From NCBI GenBank assembly GCA_031553755.1, contig JAVBKZ010000059.1, positions 1 to 51,257 of the forward strand: DNA of 51,257 bases, given 5' to 3'. This DNA comes from JAIRVZ01 sp031553755. Its GTDB lineage: Bacteria > Bacteroidota > Bacteroidia > Bacteroidales > Azobacteroidaceae. The translations under genes were made by a program, and so were the position numbers. Below, piece after piece: positions 26,375 through 34,839 of this stretch (position 1 is its first letter; the number at the start of each line of letters is the position of its first letter). The notes beneath the pieces were generated by a model. That model worked only from the letters and a program-made list of their open reading frames with translations. It had not been told where the DNA came from and made no database searches.

Positions 26375-27478
26375 TTAATAATATTCTATTTCTCTTTCAA
26401 CAATCACAAAATGGTCGGCACCTATATTGTTCTCAACCATTGCTTTTTTTGTCCAATTATTGAATTTGTCATACGTGCAAATATAAGAATACCGGTCGGA
26501 AATAACACCTCGTTTATCATAAAACGCCCATCCAACGCGATTTCCCTTCGAATCGTATTCATAAACTTCCCGGGCACAATATTCAGGATGGTCTATTCCT
26601 GTATATAATTCCTTGTAGTTTCCAAAAGAATCATAGCAAGACCATTCTAAAAGCCTTCTTTTCGAATCATATTCAAATTGGATAATATTGATTTCGTTCT
26701 CATACCCGACACCTGTTTCCTGTTTAGGACGTCCGTCAAAATCATAAATAATCCGGCGGTTTATACGGCCTTCATTTAAATATGTCGTTTCCTTTTTCAC
26801 TCCGTTTTCATATATTTCTTTCATGGAAATATTTCCTTCGGGGTCGAATCCCATTTTTTCAATCAAGACTCCAGATTCATCGTATAAAAATTGTTCCCGA
26901 TAAATAATATCCAATGTTGTATATTTTTCATACACGATAAGCTCTGTTATATTTCCTGACTCATTGAATTTATATTCGGTTTTGGTCCTGATTTCTCTAC
27001 CATTAAGATCATAAATGGCTTTGCCTTTTTCTATCGTATAAGGAATAACCGACTCTGTTTTTTCAGAGAGTTTTCCGTTTTTATTATAAAGGTATTCAGT
27101 CTTCCTTCTGTAATATTCGTAGTCTAAATCTCCAATCTGATCGGCCTCCAAAATATTTCCATCCGAATTATATTTATAAGTAATGGTGGTTAATTGCGGC
27201 CCCGCGATCCGTTCTATTTTTCCTGATTTATTCAGATATACATCAATTTGATAAATGGGAGAAGATGAAATTTTGGTTATTTCATCCGCATTTTTTTTCG
27301 GCGAAATAGCATAAAATTTTTGTTTTAACACTTTTACTTTTCCCGACAATTCGTCATTTTCATACTTGGAAAAAATATCACGTTGTTCTACTGATAACGC
27401 ATTCTGAGCAATAGAAATATCTGAAAAAAAAACACAAGATATAAATGTAAAATATACTAATTGTAATATCCTCTTCAT
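26375..27478 (-). CDS. Secreted YD-repeat-like protein
   Basis: A 367-residue exported protein when started at the ATG at 27478 (MKRILQLVYF.., signal peptide about 1-25 ending SIAQ). The frame opens further upstream, but that part overlaps the promoter box at 27509-27516. The body repeats a short beta-hairpin unit: YKYNSDGNILE, YLYNKNGKLSE, FLYDESGVLIE, FEYDSKRRLLE, YEYDSKGNRVG. This is the YD/RHS-like pattern that wraps into a beta sheet shell. There is no toxin domain and no T9SS tail. The function is unknown; co-transcription with parC follows from spacing. Confidence 0.72.
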   Translation of the reverse strand: MKRILQLVYFTFISCVFFSDISIAQNALSVEQRDIFSKYENDELSGKVKVLKQKFYAISPKKNADEITKISSSPIYQIDVYLNKSGKIERIAGPQLTTITYKYNSDGNILEADQIGDLDYEYYRRKTEYLYNKNGKLSEKTESVIPYTIEKGKAIYDLNGREIRTKTEYKFNESGNITELIVYEKYTTLDIIYREQFLYDESGVLIEKMGFDPEGNISMKEIYENGVKKETTYLNEGRINRRIIYDFDGRPKQETGVGYENEINIIQFEYDSKRRLLEWSCYDSFGNYKELYTGIDHPEYCAREVYEYDSKGNRVGWAFYDKRGVISDRYSYICTYDKFNNWTKKAMVENNIGADHFVIVEREIEYY

Positions 27479-27508
27479 CAAAAAATGAACCATTGAAAAA
27501 ATGAAAAG

Positions 27509-27516
27509 CAAAGATA
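27509..27516 (-). promoter_or_regulatory. -7 promoter box of the YD-repeat gene and parC run
   Basis: TATCTTTG on the minus strand (27509-27516) lies 31 bases before the ATG at 27478. It decides for that start, because the longest frame would begin inside the box. Confidence 0.5.
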
Positions 27517-27625
27517 ATGGTTATTTTCCTGTTTTTCTGTAAAAAGAAATTAAAAAAACAGTGATTATTTCTATCTAAACATTATTCAAATACATGAAAA
27601 ACATATCTAAAATATTATTTATTCA

Positions 27626-27633
27626 TATATTTG
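27626..27633 (+). promoter_or_regulatory. -7 promoter box of the small T9SS protein gene
   Basis: TATATTTG (27626-27633) fits TAnnTTTG and lies 53 bases before the ATG at 27686. It may serve the three-gene run up to the SatP-type gene. Confidence 0.45.
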
Positions 27634-27685
27634 TACCTTGATTTTAATTTATAAAATAAATTCTCACAACGTTATCTTTAATTCC

Positions 27686-28240
27686 ATGAAAAATTACTTA
27701 CTTATTTTTTATTTTTTATTGTTATCAGTTGGCGTTTTTGCACAAACGATTGTAAAACTTAAAATTCAACAAGCAGACCCAATTGAACTAAACGCTAATG
27801 GAGAACCATTGAGAGTAGGAGATTCTAGCAAATTTGAGGTAAAAGGCGGCACTTTCAATAGTTTGGTTCCGGAGTATACCTGGGAAGAAACATCCGATAA
27901 GGCAGGTTATACTCATAAAGTTATTGTCAAAGACAATAACAATTGCACGGTATCAATCTATATCAATGTTAAAAACACATCAGGTATTGAAGAACTAAGC
28001 GTACAGCAAAATGCTTATCCTAATCCAACGACTGATATTGTCAATATACCTTTACATTCAACCGATAAAAACGAATTGATTTTAATAGTCATTAATGAGG
28101 ATGGCAAGGTTATATTCAAAACATCAGTAAAAGCAAACAATGAAAATTATCCCCTATCGTTAGCATCTTGTAATGCCGGAAGATATTTCATTCAAGTGGT
28201 ATCCGGAGAAACAAAAACTTATTCAGTTATAAAAAAATAA
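27686..28240 (+). CDS. Small secreted protein with T9SS sorting domain
   Basis: A 184-residue protein started at the ATG at 27686, which begins the signal peptide (MKNYLLIFYFLLLSVGVFAQ). A ~95-residue beta-rich domain resembles PKD/SprB-like modules (YTWEETSDKAGYTHKVIVKDNNNCTVSIYI). The final ~75 residues are a T9SS type A sorting tail (AYPNPTTDIVNIP...CNAGRYFIQVVSGETKTY). No enzyme motif is seen. The next gene begins 10 bases after its stop, so the pair is probably made together. Confidence 0.75.
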   Translation: MKNYLLIFYFLLLSVGVFAQTIVKLKIQQADPIELNANGEPLRVGDSSKFEVKGGTFNSLVPEYTWEETSDKAGYTHKVIVKDNNNCTVSIYINVKNTSGIEELSVQQNAYPNPTTDIVNIPLHSTDKNELILIVINEDGKVIFKTSVKANNENYPLSLASCNAGRYFIQVVSGETKTYSVIKK

Positions 28241-28250
28241 ATCATAAAAC

Positions 28251-30347
28251 ATGAAAAAAAAATATTACACAAAGACAATCGCCTTGTTAACAATCCTTTT
28301 TATTTGTTGTTTTTTTTCTTCTGCGCAAACAAAAATAGACATACCTAAAAATGATTCTCTTTTTATAGATTTGAATGGGTATAAACAAGGAAATATATTC
28401 TGGGAATATTCTACAAGTAAAACCGGAACTTGGAATTCTATCGCTAAAGATGTTGAAACTTTGCGTTATAAATTAACATTTCCGTGCTATGTACGTTCAA
28501 GAGTGATTGAGGAAGGATGTGATCCTGTTATTTCCGACACTATTCAGGTTAACGTTATCGAAAACAAACCGATAAATGCAGGTCAAGGTTATACAGAAAA
28601 ATCTCCATTCGTTATGGGTTCCGGTATAAATATGAAAGAAAAAGGTATTCTTTCTGATTGGACAGACCAAAATAGTAAAGCCGTTTGGTTTCTTTATCAG
28701 ACAGCAGGAAGCTACAATGTACAGTTTTTCACAAAATCTACTTTAAAAAAAGATTTTAGTTTTGAAATGAAAACTTCTCAAGCTTACATTTCAACAGGCA
28801 CTTACAACCCTGAATCTTTTGCATTCACTTGCTCTACCCGGGGAGGAAACTTGAATGATACAATTAAAGCTTTCACAATCACAATTCCAAAAACAGGATA
28901 TTATCGTTATGAATTAAATACTAAATCCAATTTATCGGGATTAACAATTAACCAATTATGGTTCAATGCTATCAGGGAACCGGGAAACACCACAACACCC
29001 GATGTTCATGCAACCGATTATTTATCTTCTCCATCTGTTCATTTAAGTTTTAGTTCAACTGCAAATACAACAAAATCTTATGATTGGTTATATGAAGAAA
29101 TTTTAGTCCCGGAAGGATATGATCCTATTTATACTTATTGGATGTCGATAGGATTTTTTTGCGGATACATGGGAATACAAACCAATAGTGATGCAGAAAG
29201 ACGAGTACTTTTTTCTGTTTGGGATTCTGCAGATAGAGATAAATATCCGGATGCACCTAAAGAATTATTGGCAGAATTAGTTGATAAAGCCTCTTATGTC
29301 CAGGCCAACAGCTTTGGAAATGAAGGAACAGGTGGGCAGTCTTATGTTGGAAAAGGAGATCCTAATACATGGAAAACCGGAACTCCTATCAAGTTTTTAA
29401 TGAATGCTCGTAGGGATGGCTCAATCGTATTTGATGGAAAAACAATTAACCATACGTTGATATCCGCTTGGTATGACGCGGGAGACGGTTGGCGTTATAT
29501 TGCGACATGGAGAGCCAAAAGGCCTGCCGGTCAAAAAGATATGTTTGACGGATTTTATTCTTTCCTTGAAAACTTTGGATTCAAAAATGGTCAAATTGCA
29601 CGTAAAGGATACTATTACAATGCTTTTGGAAGAGAGTTAGGAAATAACAAATGGGTTAATTTCAACAAAGTAAGTTTCACAAATACCGATGGAGCACAAG
29701 GACAACGTATTGATTTCGAACAAGGAGTTGATGACAGGGAAACATCCAAATTCTATATGCTATCAGGAGGATATGGAGGAACAAAAAAATCTACCAACAC
29801 TTTACCTTTATTAGATGCTGAAAATATTCCTAATGTTAAAAATCTTGATCTCAATTCTTTTTCTCAAAGAGTTGATGCTGCTATAGAAAGAGAGGCGTTT
29901 CTCAAAAATATTCAATACAAAAGTAAGACCAATTGGCAAGTTGTAAATTTTTCTTCTCAAGAACTTTCAGGAGAAGGAACCAATGGCCACGCGGCACAAA
30001 TAATTGATGGAAATGAAAATACTTACTGGCATTCAAAATGGCAGGGAGGAAGGGCGGAATATCCTCATTGGTTAATCGTGGACATGGTGAATGAACAAAA
30101 TATTAAAGGTTTTAAATTTGTCCATAATGGAAGACAGGATCGTAAAATGAAAGATATCAAAATCGAAGTAAGCAATTCTCCCACAGGAGGATGGACTGAA
30201 GTTTGGTCTGGAGTAGCGCCTTATACTCCTGATTTATTGGAACTTGACAACGAAGTTTCCGGATATCGTTATTTTAGATTGACAATAACAAGTGGTACAG
30301 CAACGGACGGTCCATTTGTCAATCTTTTTGAATTATATGTATTTTAA
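28251..30347 (+). CDS. Secreted DUF3472 protein with C-terminal F5/8 type C (discoidin) domain
   Basis: A 698-residue exported protein (signal 1-26, ending FSSAQ). After a ~80-residue beta-sandwich comes a DUF5077-like region (about 110-245). The DUF3472 domain follows (about 250-540; TYWMSIGFFCGYMGIQ, FSVWDS, GGQSYVGKGDPNTWKTG, FDGFYSFLENFGFKNGQ, FYMLSGGYGG). The C-terminal ~140 residues form a discoidin carbohydrate-binding module with the family pattern AAQIIDGNENTYWHSKW and YRYFRLTI. DUF3472 has no proven activity; with a glycan-binding module it is a candidate carbohydrate-active protein. No T9SS tail is present, in contrast to the preceding gene. Confidence 0.85.
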   Translation: MKKKYYTKTIALLTILFICCFFSSAQTKIDIPKNDSLFIDLNGYKQGNIFWEYSTSKTGTWNSIAKDVETLRYKLTFPCYVRSRVIEEGCDPVISDTIQVNVIENKPINAGQGYTEKSPFVMGSGINMKEKGILSDWTDQNSKAVWFLYQTAGSYNVQFFTKSTLKKDFSFEMKTSQAYISTGTYNPESFAFTCSTRGGNLNDTIKAFTITIPKTGYYRYELNTKSNLSGLTINQLWFNAIREPGNTTTPDVHATDYLSSPSVHLSFSSTANTTKSYDWLYEEILVPEGYDPIYTYWMSIGFFCGYMGIQTNSDAERRVLFSVWDSADRDKYPDAPKELLAELVDKASYVQANSFGNEGTGGQSYVGKGDPNTWKTGTPIKFLMNARRDGSIVFDGKTINHTLISAWYDAGDGWRYIATWRAKRPAGQKDMFDGFYSFLENFGFKNGQIARKGYYYNAFGRELGNNKWVNFNKVSFTNTDGAQGQRIDFEQGVDDRETSKFYMLSGGYGGTKKSTNTLPLLDAENIPNVKNLDLNSFSQRVDAAIEREAFLKNIQYKSKTNWQVVNFSSQELSGEGTNGHAAQIIDGNENTYWHSKWQGGRAEYPHWLIVDMVNEQNIKGFKFVHNGRQDRKMKDIKIEVSNSPTGGWTEVWSGVAPYTPDLLELDNEVSGYRYFRLTITSGTATDGPFVNLFELYVF

Positions 30348-30374
30348 TTCACGAATTATATTTTTTAAATTAAT

Positions 30375-30971
30375 ATGGAAACAAAAAATGTAAAAATTGA
30401 GGTTGCAGATCCAACTACACTCGGGTTATTTGGTTTGGCAATCGTAACCCTTGTCGCATCTTCTCAAAAAATGGAATTGACTTCCGGACTTTCCTTTGTA
30501 TTGCCTTGGGCTATTTTCCTTGGCGGTATTGCTCAAATCATTGCTTCAATGTTTGATTTCAAACATAACAATTTATTTGGGGCCACTGCTTTCAGCGCGT
30601 ATGGTTTATTTTGGATGGGGATGGCAATGAGTTGGTTAATCAAACTTGGATATTTTGGAGAAACATTAGCTCAGGCGGTAGACGTAAAACAATTAGGATT
30701 TGTCTTTATCGGATATATGATATTCACAATTGTATTAGCTATTTCCGGACTTAAAATGTCGAAAGCAATGTTTATTCTCTTGTTATTAATCGTTCTCTTA
30801 TTTTTAGGTTTGGCTTTGGATTCTTTTGGTTGCTGTCATATATGGCATAATATCGCGGCTCTTTCTGAGTTGGCAATATCACTGCTCACTTTTTATGTAT
30901 TGGCTGCAAAATATCTGAACAGTTTTTTTGGAAAGGTTATAGTGCCTGTAGGTAGTCCTATATTAAAATAA
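30375..30971 (+). CDS. satP: GPR1/FUN34/YaaH (SatP) family acetate/succinate transporter
   Basis: A 198-residue inner-membrane protein with six hydrophobic helices. The family signature N/D-P-x-x-L-G-L-x-G appears as DPTTLGLFGLAIVTL near residues 12-26. The family moves acetate and related short acids with protons. It starts 28 bases after the DUF3472 gene and may share its transcript, though a functional link is not obvious. A strong hairpin follows. Confidence 0.88.
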   Translation: METKNVKIEVADPTTLGLFGLAIVTLVASSQKMELTSGLSFVLPWAIFLGGIAQIIASMFDFKHNNLFGATAFSAYGLFWMGMAMSWLIKLGYFGETLAQAVDVKQLGFVFIGYMIFTIVLAISGLKMSKAMFILLLLIVLLFLGLALDSFGCCHIWHNIAALSELAISLLTFYVLAAKYLNSFFGKVIVPVGSPILK

Positions 30972-30987
30972 CGGCATATATAAATAT

Positions 30988-31031
30988 AAAAACTCGTCTT
31001 ATAATTTGTAATATTTTTAGGACGAGTTTTT
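30988..31031. terminator. Bidirectional intrinsic terminator
   Basis: AAAAACTCGTC (30988-30998) and GACGAGTTTTT (31021-31031) form a perfect 11-bp stem, with T-runs in both directions. It sits between the convergent satP-type and radical SAM genes. Confidence 0.85.
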
Positions 31032-31043
31032 AGTAATATAAAT

Positions 31044-31982
31044 TTAATGTAAAAATCGTTTTCCTTGCCAGGAATCACGTTCCTTAATTCGTTTATTTAT
31101 TTTAGCTGTAAATTCGAAATTTTTCAAACCCCAATCAGGAGCTATTAATAATTCTTTGGGCGACTGAGACACAAATCTTTCTATTACAAAACCGGGATTT
31201 AGCCGTTCCATAAAATCAATACACAAATCAATATATTCATCTATTGCATACAAATGAAAATTTTCGGGAGAGACTTTTATTTGTTGTTCCATTTTAGTTC
31301 CCCTTATCAATTGTAATTGATGCAACTTTATCGTGGTTAAAGGAAGTTTTGATATTTTATCCGCGTGAGATAAAATCATTTCGCGATCTTCCCCGGGAAG
31401 TCCCAATATTAAATGCACCCCACACATTATATTTTTTGCAGATGTCCGGGTAATGGTTTCGATCACATCTTCAAAAGTATGTCCACGATTAATATACGCC
31501 AATGTTTCATTGTTAGTAGATTCAACTCCATATTCTATCAACACAAAATATTTCCGGGAAATTTCCTGTAAAGCGCCTAACAATTCATCAGGCATACAAT
31601 CGGGACGGGTACCTATGATTATTCCTACCACATCGGGATAATCGAGTGCTTCTTTGTATTTACTAAGCAGGTTTTCTATTGAATCGTAAGTATTGGTATA
31701 AGATTGAAAATAGGCCAAATATTTCATCTCCGGATATTTTCTTGAGAAAAAACAAATGCCTTCTTCTAACTGTTCTTTTACTGATTTTTCGGTCGCGCAA
31801 TATTGAGGACTGAATGTTTGGTTATTACAATAAGTACATCCCCCCCACCCTTTTGTTCCATCTCTGTTGGGACAAGTAAATCCGGCATTGATAGAAATTT
31901 TTTGTACTTTAAACGAAAAATGACTTTGCAGAAAATTTCCAAATTCGTTATACGGTTTAATATTCAAACCTGCCGTATTCAC
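31044..31982 (-). CDS. Radical SAM protein, YhcC family (TIGR01212-like)
   Basis: A 312-residue radical SAM enzyme. The 4Fe-4S cluster cysteines lie in TCPNRDGTKGWGGCTYC (about 33-48, spacing C-x11-C-x2-C), which marks the YhcC/TIGR01212 group. The barrel continues with ECGVEST-like EYGVEST (about 157-163), GVHLILGLPGE and LHQLQLIRGT. The chemical role of this group is not established. The frame opens with a GTG at 31982 that overlaps the purM 3' end by 26 bases; no ATG is available near the N-terminus. It is co-transcribed with purM. Confidence 0.9.
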   Translation of the reverse strand: MNTAGLNIKPYNEFGNFLQSHFSFKVQKISINAGFTCPNRDGTKGWGGCTYCNNQTFSPQYCATEKSVKEQLEEGICFFSRKYPEMKYLAYFQSYTNTYDSIENLLSKYKEALDYPDVVGIIIGTRPDCMPDELLGALQEISRKYFVLIEYGVESTNNETLAYINRGHTFEDVIETITRTSAKNIMCGVHLILGLPGEDREMILSHADKISKLPLTTIKLHQLQLIRGTKMEQQIKVSPENFHLYAIDEYIDLCIDFMERLNPGFVIERFVSQSPKELLIAPDWGLKNFEFTAKINKRIKERDSWQGKRFLH

Positions 31983-33123
31983 TTTCTATAATTAATTCTT
32001 TTTTATTGGAAGATTCTACAAATCCAACAATTTGCGTATCTATCCCATAAGACAATGAAATATCAATAATATCTTGGGCAAATTCTTTGGGGAGATAAAT
32101 TTCCATGCGATGCCCCATATTGAAAACTTTATACATTTCTTTCCAATCGGTTCCTGATTGTTCTTGTATTAATTTAAAAAGCGGAGGAGTCGGGAACAAA
32201 TTATTTTTCGTAATTTTCAGGTTTTCAACAAAATGTAATATTTTTGTCTGCGCTCCTCCGGAACAATGTACCATCCCATGTATATTTGAACGCATTTTAT
32301 CAAGTATCATCTTAATTACAGGAGCATAAGTTCGGGTTGGAGAAAGCACTAATTTTCCGGCATCAATGCCTAATTCTTCAATTTCGTCTGTCAATTTTTT
32401 TCCTCCGGAATATACCAATTCTTCAGGTACGGCAGAATCATAACTTTCCGGATATTTAGAGGCTAAATAATGGGCAAAAACATCGTGTCGCGCCGATGTC
32501 AATCCATTGCTACCCATCCCGCCATTGTATTCTTTTTCGTAAGTCGCCTGACCATAAGACGCTAATCCGACAATAACGTCTCCCGCTTGTATATTGGCAT
32601 TGTCTATTACATCAGAGCGTTTCATCCGGCAAGTAACCGTGCTATCAACAATAATAGTACGGACAACATCACCGACATCGGCTGTTTCTCCTCCTGTAGG
32701 ATAAATATTCACCCCTAAACCTGATAACTCTTCACACAATTCGTTTGTTCCATTGATAATAGCAGACAATACTTCTCCGGGAATCAGATGTTTATTTCGT
32801 CCGATTGTTGAAGATAAAAGAATATTATCGGTGGCGCCAACACAAAGTAAATCATCAATATTCATAATTAAAGCATCTTGCGCGATGCCTTTCCAAACCG
32901 ATAAATCCCCGGTTTCACGCCAATACATATACGCGAGTGATGATTTCGTTCCTGCACCATCGGCATGCATAATATTACAATATGCGGAATCTCCTCCTAA
33001 AATATCAGGAATTATTTTACAAAAAGCCTTGGGAAATATACCTTTGTCTATATTTTTAATCGCGTTGTGCACATCTTCTTTTGACGCAGACACACCTCGT
33101 TGATTATAACGTTGATCGCTCAT
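31957..33123 (-). CDS. purM: Phosphoribosylformylglycinamidine cyclo-ligase (AIR synthase)
   Basis: A 388-residue purine-biosynthesis enzyme that closes the imidazole ring (FGAM + ATP to AIR). It shows the PurM start YNQRGVSASKEDVHNAI and the metal/ATP-binding HADGAGTKSSLAY. DALIMNIDDLLCVGA, PTGGETADVGD and the C-terminal domain with GMVHCSGGAQTKI and FNMGHRMEIY follow. It is of the longer Bacteroidota type (the enterobacterial one is ~345). A TATCTTTG box lies 23 bases upstream of the ATG. It is cytoplasmic, and the radical SAM gene follows with overlap. Confidence 0.95.
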   Translation of the reverse strand: MSDQRYNQRGVSASKEDVHNAIKNIDKGIFPKAFCKIIPDILGGDSAYCNIMHADGAGTKSSLAYMYWRETGDLSVWKGIAQDALIMNIDDLLCVGATDNILLSSTIGRNKHLIPGEVLSAIINGTNELCEELSGLGVNIYPTGGETADVGDVVRTIIVDSTVTCRMKRSDVIDNANIQAGDVIVGLASYGQATYEKEYNGGMGSNGLTSARHDVFAHYLASKYPESYDSAVPEELVYSGGKKLTDEIEELGIDAGKLVLSPTRTYAPVIKMILDKMRSNIHGMVHCSGGAQTKILHFVENLKITKNNLFPTPPLFKLIQEQSGTDWKEMYKVFNMGHRMEIYLPKEFAQDIIDISLSYGIDTQIVGFVESSNKKELIIESEYGRFEY

Positions 33124-33145
33124 GTTGATTTTTTAGTTTGTGGCG

Positions 33146-33153
33146 CAAAGATA
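33146..33153 (-). promoter_or_regulatory. -7 promoter box of purM
   Basis: TATCTTTG on the minus strand (33146-33153), with the ATG at 33123, is a typical spacing for this genome. No clear -33 box is visible. Confidence 0.5.
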
Positions 33154-33193
33154 ATGAATTTATGTTAGACCGGATAATAAGGAGTAGTGTGAA

Positions 33194-34012
33194 TTATTTA
33201 CATAAAGACAGTAATTCCTCTGCGCGAGATTTTTCATATCCAAGCGATACGGCTTTTTCAATATCTGATTGGGCTGATTTTTTTTCGTATTGCAACAATT
33301 TGATTCTCGCCCTCAACATATATGAATAAGCATTTTCAGGATTTAATGAAATTGATTTATTGATATCAGACATGGCGCGTGAATTTTTATTCATCAATAA
33401 ATATAATTCCGCGCGGCCGGAATATAAATCAGGATTATCGCTGACTTTTTCCATTAAAAAAGCGTATATTTTTTCAGCTTCATTATATTCCCCTCTTAAT
33501 TTACATAAAGACGCGATTCCAATGCGTCCATTTAAAGAATTCGGATTTATTTCTATTAATTTTTCAAAATCACCTTGTGCCAAAGTAAAATTTTTGACTT
33601 TCAGGTAAAGCAATCCTCTTTCGTATAACGCATCTTCATTATCGTTAACAATCAAAAGTAAAGCGGTATAATCGGTAATGGCATTTTCGTTTTTTTCCAT
33701 TTCGGCATACAAAGAAGCTCTGTTAGAAAGTAATGTAATGTTACGAGGAGCACGATTTAAAGCCGCGCTATATGAGACAATGGCTTCATCATATTTTTTT
33801 AATCTCCTTTGTATCGTTCCTAAATTAGACAACAACAAGACATTCCTTTGATTAGCCGGTTCTTTTTTCATTGCTTCTTTCAACGAAATTTCTGCCGATT
33901 GCAAGTCGTTGTTTTCAAGATATTCGAAAGAAGAATCAATAAGCTCATCATAAGTCTGAGAAAATATTTCGAGACAAAAAAGCAAAGAAACTGATAATAA
34001 TAATATTTTCAT
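33194..34012 (-). CDS. Exported tetratricopeptide-repeat protein
   Basis: A 272-residue protein with a signal peptide (1-18, ending LEIFSQ). It is almost entirely TPR repeats of 34 residues (about six; e.g. DEAIVSYSAALNRAPRN, DFEKLIEINPNSLNGRIGI, MSDINKSISLNPENAYSYM). Such proteins act as periplasmic protein-protein scaffolds; the partner is unknown. It has its own good promoter and lies downstream of rprY on the same strand, so it may also receive read-through. Confidence 0.82.
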   Translation of the reverse strand: MKILLLSVSLLFCLEIFSQTYDELIDSSFEYLENNDLQSAEISLKEAMKKEPANQRNVLLLSNLGTIQRRLKKYDEAIVSYSAALNRAPRNITLLSNRASLYAEMEKNENAITDYTALLLIVNDNEDALYERGLLYLKVKNFTLAQGDFEKLIEINPNSLNGRIGIASLCKLRGEYNEAEKIYAFLMEKVSDNPDLYSGRAELYLLMNKNSRAMSDINKSISLNPENAYSYMLRARIKLLQYEKKSAQSDIEKAVSLGYEKSRAEELLSLCK

Positions 34013-34078
34013 AGTTTAAAAAATAAAAATGCGTACAAAAATCACTCTTTGTAAATTAATTAAATTTTAATTGACTTA

Positions 34079-34108
34079 CAAAATTAGTAAATTTTGCGCG
34101 CATTCAAA
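34079..34108 (-). promoter_or_regulatory. Promoter of the TPR protein gene
   Basis: On the minus strand TTTG (34105-34108) is followed after 18 bases by TAATTTTG (34079-34086), a consensus -33/-7 pair. The ATG is at 34012. It separates this gene from rprY upstream. Confidence 0.6.
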
Positions 34109-34131
34109 TGCAGCTATATGGCTAAATCCTA

Positions 34132-34836
34132 TTAACTGGTTATCAAAGAAGGAGTTATTAATTTATATCCCCTTCCGTGAATATTGATAATTTCGATACT
34201 CGAATCGTTTTTTAATAACTTGCGTAGTTTAGTAATATAAACGTCCATGCTTCGGGCATTGAAATAATCGTCATTACCCCAAATTGTTTTCAATGCAAAA
34301 TTTCTTTCTAAAATATCATTTGCATGTTTACACAAAAGGGCTAATAATTCACTTTCTTTTGTTGTTAATTTAGTAGACTCTCCATATCCTGAAAGTGTTT
34401 GTTTTTTTGTATCAAAAACAAATTCTCCGATTTTGTAGAATGCGACTTCTTTTGTTTTTTTACCACTTACTCTACGAAGAATAGCCTCTATTCGAAGCAA
34501 TAATTCTTCCATACTAAATGGTTTAGTTAAATAATCATCAGCACCGATCCTGAATCCTTCAACTACATCTTCTTTCAAAACTTTAGCCGTCAAAAAGATA
34601 ACAGGAACTTCACTATTTAGCGCTTTAATTTCTTGAGCTAATGTAAATCCATCTTTTTTAGGCATCATTACATCCAATAAGCAAATATTATATTGCTTTT
34701 TCGGATATGCTCTCGAACCTGCTTCTCCATCGGGAAACAAATCTACATCGTATCCTTTGGCTTGAAGGTATTCCCTTAGAAGCATACCTAAATTTTCGTC
34801 ATCTTCACACATGAAGATTTTTACTTTTTCATCCAT
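34132..34836 (-). CDS. rprY: Response regulator RprY (OmpR family)
   Basis: A 234-residue cytoplasmic two-component regulator. The receiver domain (1-120) has the acidic pair ED at 11-12, phosphorylation site Asp55 in CLLDVMMPKKDG, and the conserved Thr/Lys (FLTAK, LTKPFS). The C-terminal winged-helix DNA-binding domain (about 130-230) ends SMDVYITKLRKLLKND..IINIHGRGYKL. The N-terminus (KIFMCEDDENLGMLLREYLQ) matches my recollection of Bacteroides RprY. The start lies 3 bases after the stop of rprX, so the pair is one operon. Confidence 0.9.
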   Translation of the reverse strand: MDEKVKIFMCEDDENLGMLLREYLQAKGYDVDLFPDGEAGSRAYPKKQYNICLLDVMMPKKDGFTLAQEIKALNSEVPVIFLTAKVLKEDVVEGFRIGADDYLTKPFSMEELLLRIEAILRRVSGKKTKEVAFYKIGEFVFDTKKQTLSGYGESTKLTTKESELLALLCKHANDILERNFALKTIWGNDDYFNARSMDVYITKLRKLLKNDSSIEIINIHGRGYKLITPSLITS

Positions 34837-34839
34837 AAA

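Noticed and set aside
26375..27478. RHS/polymorphic toxin with immunity gene
   Set aside because: The YD-like repeats end without a toxin domain or the RHS core cleavage motif, and no immunity-like gene follows.
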